Program-made: the position numbers and the translations under genes
Notes under the pieces: model-generated
What the model was told of the DNA's origin: nothing
What the model saw: only the letters and a program-made list of their open reading frames with translations
Database searches by the model: none
From: Chthoniobacter flavus
GTDB lineage: Bacteria > Verrucomicrobiota > Verrucomicrobiia > Chthoniobacterales > Chthoniobacteraceae
Assembly: GCA_945861435.1 (NCBI GenBank)
Contig: CAMAUX010000006.1
Location: forward strand, 1 to 64,000
Direction of reading: 5' to 3'
Length of the DNA stretch: 64,000 nt
Part shown: in pieces, positions 15,210 through 23,442 of the stretch
Position numbering within the stretch: the stretch's first letter is position 1
How the letters are laid out: each line of letters starts with the position of its first letter

Positions 15210-17671
15210 TGAAAGACATCACCATGAAAGGCACCGCCACACCTCTCACCCTCCTCCTACTGACCTTCTGTCTCTCTGCGCCCGTTTCCGCAGCGCCGCT
15301 CGTAAAGGACGGCAGGGCCACCGCCGAAATCGTCATCCCGAATGATGCCAATCCCATCGTGAGGACGGCCGCGGCGGAATTTCAGGGCATTATCGCCAAG
15401 ATGTCGGGCGCTCCACTCGATATCGTCAGCGAACCGAGCGGCAAGGTTAAGACAAAGGTCTGGTTCGGCGATAACGAGAGGACGAAAAGGCTCGGGATGG
15501 ACCTCAAGGGGGTCAAATACGACGGATACAAGATCGTCGTGAAAGGCGACGATATCATCGCGGCCGGAGTGGATATCGAATGGTACAAATCCTACGGCTT
15601 CAGCGAGGACAACCTCTACAGGGTCCAGGACAAATGGCTGAAGCACACCGGCGGGCACAAATGGCGCTCACCGATGTTCATGGAGGGCCTCCACAACCAG
15701 TGCCGCGAAAAGGATGCGTCGCGGGAGCTTGGGTTTCACGATGGCATTGATTCCACCGGCACCCTGTTCGCCGCCTACGCACTGCTCGAGCAGCTCGGGT
15801 TCCGCTGGTATATGCCCTTCGCGGATATCGGGCAGGTCATCCCCGAAAAGAAGGATATTTCCGTTGCCGATCAGGACATCAAGAGCGAGCCGGCCTTCCG
15901 TTACCGCAACTGGAGCCACTGGCGCGGCAGCCGCGATGAAGCGCTGTGGTTCAAGTCGCTTGGCGGCGGGATGAGCGAGCTCATCTTCTTTTATCATGCC
16001 GCGGGGCGTATCCTCGACGGTCAGGAAGACCCCGAGTGTGCCGGAAAGGTCAACGGCAAGACCGATTTCCGCGCGCCGAAGCTCTCCGGCGAAAAGTTCC
16101 GCTCCACCTTTCTGCGGTATCTGGAGTCTGCCAATACCTTCTATCCGAAAATGCTCCCGTATGTGAGCTTCAACCAGCCGGACGGATGGAGCACAATCGA
16201 CGACGAGGATGTCGCCAATGGATGGGACAAACTGAAGGAGCGCGGCGATGAGGGGCGCTACAGCGACTACGCATGGGATTTTAATGCGAACATGCTCGAG
16301 CGCTATAATCAGAAGTATCCCGGCAACAAACAGCGCAAGGCCTTTTACGCTTACTCGGGCACCGTGGGCGTCCCCACCCAGCTCAACGGCAAGTTCATCC
16401 CGGATGACATGACCTGCGTCTTCACGAACACAACGGCCTATGACCACCTGAATCCCGGGTTCACCGCGCTCATGAAGGAGTGGTTCAAGTGCGTCAAAGA
16501 GCCGGAACAGTTCATCTATTACGACTACCTCTATGACCGCGGCCCTCACCGCAACTACCCGCCGACCCCGTATGTCTTTACGGAAAACCTAAAGCAGCTC
16601 TTCAAAAACATCACGCCCGACAAGTGCCAGGGGTTCCTTCTCGAATACGACGCCCCCTTTGGCGACGTTACAAAGCCCGGGAATCACAACACCAACATAG
16701 GCTGCCCGGCACAGACGCACCTCATGATGTATCTCTACTCGAAGCTCATGTGGGATCCGAAAACGGATGCGGACAAGCTTCTAGCCGAATACTACACGCT
16801 CTACTACGGGCCCGCCGCGGAAGAGATGAAGGCACTGGATCAGTTCGGCGAAGAAATATGGATGAGGAAGGCGCCGCGCCGCGTCACGGCATCCTCAGGG
16901 AACTTCAAGGAGGAAGACGTGACGAAGATCTTCGCCATCTTCGGCAAGGCCCGCGCAAAAGCCGCGGCGGGCAGCATCTATGCGAAGAGGCTCGACCGCC
17001 TCGCCGATGAGATGGAGCCCCTCAAAAAGCTGTTCACCAATCTCCACCGTAAAGGTCCCACCATCCAGGCCGGACGCTTCGCCGAAGATACCAAGTGCGA
17101 CGGCGATTTTTCCAAAGCCTTCTGGAAGGGCGTGCCCGTCACTCCGCTGAAGGACATGTTTACAGGAGCCAAACCGGGCCATGTCTCCACCACCGTTGCG
17201 TTCCGCGCCACGCCGACCGCCCTTTACATCGGCGTCGAGTGCCGTGAGCCAAAGATGGACAGCCTCCGTGAACGCACCAAGACACGCGACGACTCGGGCA
17301 TCTGGGCCGATGATTTTGTGGAGATACGCCTGGAGACTCCAAACGGCCGCATGCCGGTCATCAACATCAACCCGGCTGGCGCCCTGTTCGACAAAGACAC
17401 GACGGACCCGAACGTGGCAAACCTGCCGGCGTTCTACAGCGTGAGCGACTGTGCGGTGAAGAAATACCCCGACAAGTGGTGCGTCGAGATCCGGATCGAC
17501 TACGCATCGCTCGCCGCGCTGATTCCCAATGTCTCCGCACCGTGGGGTGTGCAGATCTCGCATCAGCGACTCGCCGGGGACAAGCCCGAGTTCTACCAGC
17601 TTTCGCCGACGGGCAAGGCGTTCAACAAGAACTTCGAGATGATGGCTAACATCACGACGAACAAACGGTAG
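15209..17671 (+). CDS. DUF4838 protein A with C-terminal CBM9-like domain
   Basis: An 820-residue exported protein; the signal peptide ends near residue 28. An internal ATG at 15224 is an equally plausible start. Residues about 30-130 form an alpha-glucuronidase-N-terminus-like domain. The family signature LGFRWYMP lies near 197-203, the DUF4838 TIM-barrel-like region follows, and the last 210 or so residues resemble the CBM9-like family (FRATPTALYIGVEC, DDFVEIRLE). DUF4838 has no firmly assigned activity that I can state; glycoside hydrolase action on acidic sugars is an inference from the fold and context. It lacks the CxCxxC motif found in copies C-F. Coupled by a 1-bp overlap to the SGNH esterase and followed 27 bp later by a sialidase-like gene. 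Confidence 0.85.
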   Translation: MKDITMKGTATPLTLLLLTFCLSAPVSAAPLVKDGRATAEIVIPNDANPIVRTAAAEFQGIIAKMSGAPLDIVSEPSGKVKTKVWFGDNERTKRLGMDLKGVKYDGYKIVVKGDDIIAAGVDIEWYKSYGFSEDNLYRVQDKWLKHTGGHKWRSPMFMEGLHNQCREKDASRELGFHDGIDSTGTLFAAYALLEQLGFRWYMPFADIGQVIPEKKDISVADQDIKSEPAFRYRNWSHWRGSRDEALWFKSLGGGMSELIFFYHAAGRILDGQEDPECAGKVNGKTDFRAPKLSGEKFRSTFLRYLESANTFYPKMLPYVSFNQPDGWSTIDDEDVANGWDKLKERGDEGRYSDYAWDFNANMLERYNQKYPGNKQRKAFYAYSGTVGVPTQLNGKFIPDDMTCVFTNTTAYDHLNPGFTALMKEWFKCVKEPEQFIYYDYLYDRGPHRNYPPTPYVFTENLKQLFKNITPDKCQGFLLEYDAPFGDVTKPGNHNTNIGCPAQTHLMMYLYSKLMWDPKTDADKLLAEYYTLYYGPAAEEMKALDQFGEEIWMRKAPRRVTASSGNFKEEDVTKIFAIFGKARAKAAAGSIYAKRLDRLADEMEPLKKLFTNLHRKGPTIQAGRFAEDTKCDGDFSKAFWKGVPVTPLKDMFTGAKPGHVSTTVAFRATPTALYIGVECREPKMDSLRERTKTRDDSGIWADDFVEIRLETPNGRMPVININPAGALFDKDTTDPNVANLPAFYSVSDCAVKKYPDKWCVEIRIDYASLAALIPNVSAPWGVQISHQRLAGDKPEFYQLSPTGKAFNKNFEMMANITTNKR

Positions 17672-17698
17672 GGGTGCCATACGATGATGTGAATCGCC

Positions 17699-18820
17699 AT
17701 GAAACCCACCCGCGGCCCCACCTCCCTGCTGCTGGCTCCACTCGCAGCAATACTCTGCCTCACTCTCTCCGTCTCTGCTGAGGATCGCAAACCGGCCCTC
17801 GTCGAATCGAAGCGCATTTGGGACAAGGCCCAATACAACTCCTTCACCGATCTTACTCGTTTCCGGGACCAGTGGTTCTGCTGCTTCCGCGAAGGGATCG
17901 CACACACGGCCGACATCGGAAAGCTGCGCGTCCTGCGTTCCTCCGATGGCGTTGCGTGGACCTCGGCTGCTCTCATTGAGGAGGACGACATTGATCTGCG
18001 CGACCCGAAGTTTTCGATCAAACCGGACGGGCAGTTGATGATCATCGCGGGAGGGCTGACATACGACATGTCGCAGAAACCCGCGCCGGTGAGGACGAAG
18101 CAACCGCGTGTGATGTTCTCCACCGACGGCCTCACCTGGACCAAGCCGGCCAAAGTTCTCGAAGAGGGACAGTGGCTCTGGCGCGTCGATTGGCATGAAG
18201 GCAGAGCTTATGGGATCAGCTATCCCTACAAGCGTGCCGAGCACCCCGATCCGAAGGTGGCGGAAGCGGCGGAAACGAACGGCCCTGTGCCGCCCGGTCC
18301 GTATCCATGGAAGGTGAAGCTGATGACCAGCACGGACGGCATGCATTGGGAGACGGTGACGCACCTCGACGTGCCGGGCCGTCCCAACGAAGCCACCGTG
18401 CGCATCCGCCCGGATGGTGAAATGATCGCCATGGTGCGGCGCGAACGTGGCAACTATTTCGGCTGGATCGGCCGCAGCCGGCCGCCCTATCGCGAGTGGA
18501 CATGGCATGAGACGGAGCACCGCTTTGGCGGGCCGAACTTCATCGTGCTGCCCGACAGTTCGCTCGTCGCGAGTGGCCGAAGCTTTCGGCAGCCTTACTC
18601 CACCGTCATCGCCAGCATGGACCTCGAGCATTACGACATCGCGCTGAAGCTCCCCAGTGGCGGCAGCGACACGGGCTATCCCGGCATGGTGTGGCACAAC
18701 GATGAACTGTGGGTGAGCTATTACTCCAACCACGAAGACAAAGACGGCAACCCACCGCCCAACCGGCACGTCGAACTTCCGGCCGCCATTTATCTGGCAC
18801 GCATCCGATTTGAAAAATGA
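17699..18820 (+). CDS. Secreted sialidase-like beta-propeller 1
   Basis: A 373-residue protein with a signal peptide (1-27). It shows the features of the exo-alpha-sialidase superfamily: an FREG motif (Arg64) matching the first arginine of the catalytic triad region, and Asp-box-like repeats (SSDGVAWTS, STDGLTWTK, STDGMHWET) between propeller blades. Length fits a single six-bladed catalytic domain with no extra lectin domain. It would release terminal sialic-acid-like or other acidic sugars; actual specificity cannot be told from sequence because many such propellers are not true sialidases. Its stop overlaps the TPR gene by 4 bp (ATGA). Confidence 0.82.
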   Translation: MKPTRGPTSLLLAPLAAILCLTLSVSAEDRKPALVESKRIWDKAQYNSFTDLTRFRDQWFCCFREGIAHTADIGKLRVLRSSDGVAWTSAALIEEDDIDLRDPKFSIKPDGQLMIIAGGLTYDMSQKPAPVRTKQPRVMFSTDGLTWTKPAKVLEEGQWLWRVDWHEGRAYGISYPYKRAEHPDPKVAEAAETNGPVPPGPYPWKVKLMTSTDGMHWETVTHLDVPGRPNEATVRIRPDGEMIAMVRRERGNYFGWIGRSRPPYREWTWHETEHRFGGPNFIVLPDSSLVASGRSFRQPYSTVIASMDLEHYDIALKLPSGGSDTGYPGMVWHNDELWVSYYSNHEDKDGNPPPNRHVELPAAIYLARIRFEK

Positions 18821-19656
18821 AAGCCGTTCTCTTCCTCCTCGCAGCCGTGGCTACCAGCTCCGCAGCCCCATTTCCGACGGAGTATCAAGCCGCTCTCCGG
18901 CTCTATGGCTCCAATCAGTTTCCTGAAGCACGAGCAGCGTTTGCCGCGCTGATCGCGTCCGCTCCCACAGCCGAGGCGAAGGATGCCGCCTTGGTGCAGG
19001 CGAGTTACTGTGAGGTGCAATTAAAACATGTCGAGGAGGCCACGACGCTCGCGGCAGGCATCAAAGACAAATACCTGGGCACGCTCTGCCGCATGCGACT
19101 GCTGACGATGCAGTCGAAGTATGCGGAGGTCGTGCCGCTGGTGAAGGACGAGGATTTTTCGCTTTGGCCGGAGGCGCTGATCTTCGACGCGCTCATGGTC
19201 CGAGGCGATGCATCGGGCCGCGCGCGTGACACGGTGGCGGCGGAGAAGGACTTTCGTGCGGCGCTGGGTTCCACCATCAATGATTACAAGAAGGCCACTG
19301 CGCATCTGCGTCTGGCTTGGCTGTTCGAGGGCGGCAAGCAGGCGTTGGGTTGCCTCGAGGAGGTGATGAAGCTCAAGGAGCCCGGGCCTACGATGCGTTA
19401 TCAGGCCATCGCAGGCCGGGCACGTATCCTCGCAGGCGAAGGCAAGGGTGCGCTCGCCATTGCGGAGTTCGATCGGGTCAACGATCTGAACAAACAGCCG
19501 CACTGGACGATGGTGCAGATGGCGCGCGCGGCGACTCACGAAGCGCTGGGTGAGCCGGAGAAGGCGCGGGCCTGCTACGAGGCGGTCGTGGCATCGAGCA
19601 ATCCGCCGGCGGACTCACTCGCGACTGCCAGGGGCAGGCTGGCGGCCAAACGCTGA
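18817..19656 (+). CDS. Exported TPR protein
   Basis: A 279-residue protein with a short signal peptide (1-16). The rest is alpha-helical and consists of degenerate tetratricopeptide repeats, for example AALRLYGSNQFPEARAAFAA and ARACYEAVV near the C-terminus. It has no enzymatic motif. It is translationally coupled to the preceding sialidase-like gene and lies 26 bp before a DUF4838 gene. Fusion of a similar TPR region to the DUF4838 protein at 37492-40698 suggests that it helps assemble or position the DUF4838/sialidase enzymes in the periplasm or at the surface; that role is inferred. Confidence 0.8.
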   Translation: MKAVLFLLAAVATSSAAPFPTEYQAALRLYGSNQFPEARAAFAALIASAPTAEAKDAALVQASYCEVQLKHVEEATTLAAGIKDKYLGTLCRMRLLTMQSKYAEVVPLVKDEDFSLWPEALIFDALMVRGDASGRARDTVAAEKDFRAALGSTINDYKKATAHLRLAWLFEGGKQALGCLEEVMKLKEPGPTMRYQAIAGRARILAGEGKGALAIAEFDRVNDLNKQPHWTMVQMARAATHEALGEPEKARACYEAVVASSNPPADSLATARGRLAAKR

Positions 19657-19682
19657 ACCATTGCTGAGCGAGGAACATCTTC

Positions 19683-22118
19683 ATGCACACCCACTTTCCC
19701 TCCACCCTTCGTTCTTTGCTGCTGACTGCGATCAGCATGCTTGTCGCGCTGCCAGCGCAAGCCGTTGATCTCGTCACCGACGGCAAGGCTGTCGCAGACA
19801 TCGTCATCGCTGCCGATGCAATCAAGGCCACGCGCACCGCTGCCGAGGAACTGCAGCGTCATCTGCTCGCGATGTCCGGTGCGACCCTCGCCATCGTGGA
19901 CAAACCGGGCGCTGCGCCGAATCACATCTACGTCGGCGCGAGCGAGCACACGCAGAAGCTGGGGATCAGCGTCGATGACGTGAAGCTCGATGGTTACAAG
20001 ATCATCGCGAAGGAGCATCACGTCGTGCTCATCGGGCGCGACGTGTTCCACTCGCAGAACCACTTCGCCCCCTACACCGACCGCGCGCATGACCTTTCGC
20101 AAAGTGCCTGGGAAAAAATGACCGGCCATAAGTGGCGCACGCCTTCTTTCTACGGCGGGGCCGGATTCAGCAAGGCGTGCGGCTTCTATTTGTATGATGC
20201 CACCGGCACGCTGTATGCCGTGTTCGGCTTACTGGAGCAGCTCGGGATGCGCTGGTATATGCCGGATGAAGAACTCGGCCTGATCCGGCCACATCACGAT
20301 CGCATCCGCATCGCCGAGCAGTCGGTGAAAAAGGAGCCGGAGTTCGGTCAACGCCGCTTCGCTGACAACCAGCCCGGCACCTACAGGCAGGAGATGATGT
20401 GGTATAAATCCATGGGGGTCGGCACCAGCAAGGTCATCCCGATTTACCATGCCGTCGGCCGACTCACTTATTTTGGCAAAGAGGCTGATCCCGCTTACTT
20501 CGGCATCATCAACGGGAGGCCCAGCTATAACTCCCCGAAGCTCAACAGTGAAAAGCTGCGCGCCGATTTCATCACCTCACTCGACTTCACGCGGCAGGTT
20601 TATCCGGGCATCGAATACGACAGCCTCGGGCAGCCCGATGGCTGGTCTTCCATCGACAGCGCGGACGTCGCCGGAGGCTGGGAACAAACCGAGCGCGGCA
20701 TTTACGGCAACTTCAGCAACTACGCGTGGGACTTCAATTTGGAAATCGTGAAGCGCATCACCGCGAAGCTTCCCGGCCGCAAGTTCACCGTGATGGCCTA
20801 CAGCGGGACGACCATGCCGCCGACCACCCTTGAGAAGATCCCCGACAGCGTGCTCGTGGGCCTCATGCAGCACAGCACCGCGTGGATGCTGCCGCCTTGG
20901 AACGGCGATCTCGAGCTGCGTAAAGAATGGCTCAAACGCATGAAGGACGGTCGCGAGCAGCTGCTCATCATGGACCACTACCTGGAGCAGGCAGTCATTC
21001 GCAACGCGCCGCCCGTGCCCGTGTTCTTCACCAAGATCCTGCAGGCCAATCTCAAAGCGGCCTATGACCACGCCGCCGGCTACGACATCGAAGTGCCATG
21101 GATTCCAAGCAATGAGATTAAACCTGAAGCGACCAACAACCTGCGTCGCCCGGGTCTATCGCACCTCATGATCTACCTCCACGCCCGCATGATGTGGGAT
21201 CGCCACCTCGATCTGCAGGCCACGCTGGATGAATATTACCGCCTGTTCTTCGGCCCCGCGCATGCCGAGATGAAGCAGTTCCATGAGTTCGGCGAAGCGG
21301 TGTGGTTACGGCCCGAAGCACGTGAGGTCACGGCCAATGGCGGCTTTCTCAAGCAAGCCGACGTCGATCAATTCTTCGCGCTCCTCACCGCTGCAAAGGG
21401 GAGGACCGGCGACAGCATTTACACGAAGCGCATCGCGTTGCTCGAAGCCGACATGCAGCCGCTGAAGGGTCTCTTCGCCAACCTCCAACGCAACAACGGC
21501 GCGATCAACGGACACTACGCCTATCATCCATCGAAGATCGACGGCGACCTCACCAAACCCATTTGGACCGACCCGGACAACCGCGCTTTCACGCCGTTGA
21601 GCGACATGTTCACCGGCGACACACCGCACCATGTTTCCACCAAAGTCGCCTTTCGCTGGCTGCCGGATGACAGCGGGCTCGTCGTCGGCATCGAGTGCAT
21701 CGAGCCCAAGATGGACAAGCTCCGCGCCGACTGCAAAGACCGCGACAGCTACGCCATCTTCAACGACGACACCGTCGAGATCCGTCTCGAGACCGCCAAG
21801 GGCATCCGCCCGTTCATCGTGGTGAATCCCAACGGCACCGTGCTCGATGAGTGCATCACCACCCGCTCCGAGGACCTCGCCAGCTTCTACACCGTGAAGA
21901 GCATCGCCGTGAAAAAGGCCGCCGACCGCTGGTTCGTCGAAGCTCTCATCGAAGCGAAACCGATCGAAGGCGAAGTCCCCAGCAAAGCCTACCCGTGGGG
22001 CGTGAACATCTGCCGCCAGCGCATGGCCGGCAACACGCCCGAGTACTACATGCTCTTCCCCAGCGGCACGAAATTCAAGGACCCCAAGGCGATGGGGAAC
22101 CTCATCATGCGGCGGTAA
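19683..22118 (+). CDS. DUF4838 protein B with C-terminal CBM9-like domain
   Basis: An 811-residue exported protein, close in length and order of domains to copy A. It has a signal peptide (about 1-28), an N-terminal domain with ATRTAAEELQRHLLAMSG, the signature LGMRWYMPDEELG near residue 185, the central DUF4838 domain, and a CBM9-like C-terminus (GLVVGIECIEPKMDKL, DTVEIRLE). Like copy A it lacks the CxCxxC motif, so A and B form one subgroup. It starts 26 bp after the TPR gene and is followed by a Tat-exported sialidase-like gene. Presumed role: exported glycan-active enzyme. Confidence 0.85.
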   Translation: MHTHFPSTLRSLLLTAISMLVALPAQAVDLVTDGKAVADIVIAADAIKATRTAAEELQRHLLAMSGATLAIVDKPGAAPNHIYVGASEHTQKLGISVDDVKLDGYKIIAKEHHVVLIGRDVFHSQNHFAPYTDRAHDLSQSAWEKMTGHKWRTPSFYGGAGFSKACGFYLYDATGTLYAVFGLLEQLGMRWYMPDEELGLIRPHHDRIRIAEQSVKKEPEFGQRRFADNQPGTYRQEMMWYKSMGVGTSKVIPIYHAVGRLTYFGKEADPAYFGIINGRPSYNSPKLNSEKLRADFITSLDFTRQVYPGIEYDSLGQPDGWSSIDSADVAGGWEQTERGIYGNFSNYAWDFNLEIVKRITAKLPGRKFTVMAYSGTTMPPTTLEKIPDSVLVGLMQHSTAWMLPPWNGDLELRKEWLKRMKDGREQLLIMDHYLEQAVIRNAPPVPVFFTKILQANLKAAYDHAAGYDIEVPWIPSNEIKPEATNNLRRPGLSHLMIYLHARMMWDRHLDLQATLDEYYRLFFGPAHAEMKQFHEFGEAVWLRPEAREVTANGGFLKQADVDQFFALLTAAKGRTGDSIYTKRIALLEADMQPLKGLFANLQRNNGAINGHYAYHPSKIDGDLTKPIWTDPDNRAFTPLSDMFTGDTPHHVSTKVAFRWLPDDSGLVVGIECIEPKMDKLRADCKDRDSYAIFNDDTVEIRLETAKGIRPFIVVNPNGTVLDECITTRSEDLASFYTVKSIAVKKAADRWFVEALIEAKPIEGEVPSKAYPWGVNICRQRMAGNTPEYYMLFPSGTKFKDPKAMGNLIMRR

Positions 22119-22155
22119 ATGCCTCTTAACACGCCAACCATTCACCATTCCAATT

Positions 22156-23343
22156 GTGACCGACCATCCAATCATATCTCGTCGCCGCTTTATGCAGACG
22201 GCAGCGGGCCTGTCGTGCGCGGCATTCTTCCCAAGCCACTCTAACGCAGCCACGCCGAAGGCCAGAATCCTCGAGACGAAAGTTATTTCCCAGCAGCCGG
22301 AGTTTTATCACGGCTGGCCGACGGTTGTCCGGCGACGCAATGGGGAACTGTGGCTTTCGTGGTCCGGTGGTCGTGAGTCGCATGTTTGCCCATTCGGGCA
22401 GGTGCAGGCGATGACTTCACGCGACGACGGCAATACCTGGACTTGGCCGCGCGTCTTGCTCGACAGCGCCACAGACGATCGGGATTCGGGCGTGCTGGAG
22501 ACGGCTCAAGGGACTTTGTTGGTCACCACGTTCACCTCGCTGGCCTATGAATCCCACTTGGAAAAAAAGATCACCTACACCGATTGGAAGCCGGAGGGTT
22601 GGGGGACCCAAGCGATGTCCCCGGAGCAACTGTCCAAATGGAACGCGGTCCACGCGCGGCTCACTGATGTTGAACGTAAGGCCGATCAGGGCGTGTGGCT
22701 CATTCGCTCCACCGATGGAGGCAGATCATGGTCTGCTCGGATTCCCACGATCGTAAACAGCCCTCACGGCCCGATCCAACTCGCTGACGGACGGCTGCTG
22801 TATGCCGGCAAACAACTCTGGAGCGACAGTCGTAAGATCGGAGTCTGTGAGTCCAAAGACGACGGTAGAACGTGGCAGTGGCTTGCTGAGATACCGATCC
22901 GTTCGGGGGACAAGAACGCCTATCACGAACTGCATGCCGTCGAGGCGGCGAACGGGACAATCATCGCGCAAATCCGCAATCACAACGAAGTGAACAAACA
23001 TTGGACGCTGCAAACGGAGTCGTCCGACGGTGGCAAGACTTGGAGCGAACCGCACGCGGTCTGCTATGGGCTCCCGTCTCACTTGCTCCGACTGAGCGAT
23101 GGGCGTCTGCTGATGACTTATGGCTATCGTCGCAGCCCATTTGGCAATCGTGCGCGTCTCAGCACCGATCACGGCAAGTCTTGGAGCGATGAACTCACCC
23201 TCTCCGAGGATGGCACAAGTGGCGATCTCGGTTACCCGAGCACCGTTGAACTCGCCGACGGCACCTTGCTGACCATTTGGTATGAAGCAACTGCCGGGCG
23301 GAAACTCGCTGTGTTGCGGCAGGCGAAATGGCGGATCGACTGA
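22156..23343 (+). CDS. Tat-exported sialidase-like protein 2
   Basis: A 395-residue protein. The GTG at 22156 is chosen because it keeps the twin-arginine motif SRRRFMQTAAG in the signal peptide; the next ATG would remove it. Asp boxes SRDDGNTWTW, STDGGRSWS, SKDDGRTWQW, SSDGGKTWS and STDHGKSWS mark a six-bladed BNR propeller. Tat export, unlike the Sec signals of the other sialidase-like proteins here, suggests folding in the cytoplasm or a bound cofactor. Likely a sialidase-family glycan hydrolase of unknown specificity. Confidence 0.82.
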   Translation: MTDHPIISRRRFMQTAAGLSCAAFFPSHSNAATPKARILETKVISQQPEFYHGWPTVVRRRNGELWLSWSGGRESHVCPFGQVQAMTSRDDGNTWTWPRVLLDSATDDRDSGVLETAQGTLLVTTFTSLAYESHLEKKITYTDWKPEGWGTQAMSPEQLSKWNAVHARLTDVERKADQGVWLIRSTDGGRSWSARIPTIVNSPHGPIQLADGRLLYAGKQLWSDSRKIGVCESKDDGRTWQWLAEIPIRSGDKNAYHELHAVEAANGTIIAQIRNHNEVNKHWTLQTESSDGGKTWSEPHAVCYGLPSHLLRLSDGRLLMTYGYRRSPFGNRARLSTDHGKSWSDELTLSEDGTSGDLGYPSTVELADGTLLTIWYEATAGRKLAVLRQAKWRID

Positions 23344-23353
23344 GCCGCCTCTT

Positions 23354-23428
23354 GTCGTCGTCGCGAGCATCGTCAGCCCCGCGGACGATTTAGCCACGCT
23401 GGATAGGCTGCTGAATGAACGCCCCTGA
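23354..23428 (+). pseudogene. Possible 3' remnant of a lost gene between cassettes
   Basis: A 24-codon open tail ending in LDRLLNERP and a TGA sits in the 99-bp gap between the sialidase-like gene and DUF4838 protein C. Its last codons resemble the end of the SGNH esterase (LDQMLTEHP), including the CGCCCCTGAT/CACCCCTGAT context before a DUF4838 start. It may be the end of a deleted SGNH gene. The match is short and the call is tentative. Confidence 0.3.
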
Positions 23429-23442
23429 TTAAAAACCCCGCG

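Noticed and set aside
16895-18769. A 624-codon minus-strand frame over the DUF4838/sialidase genes
   Set aside because: Rich in His, Arg and Val without motifs, antisense to two well-supported genes; similar long antisense frames at 24007-25554, 32072-33970, 56821-58452 and 58546-60483 were dropped for the same reason.
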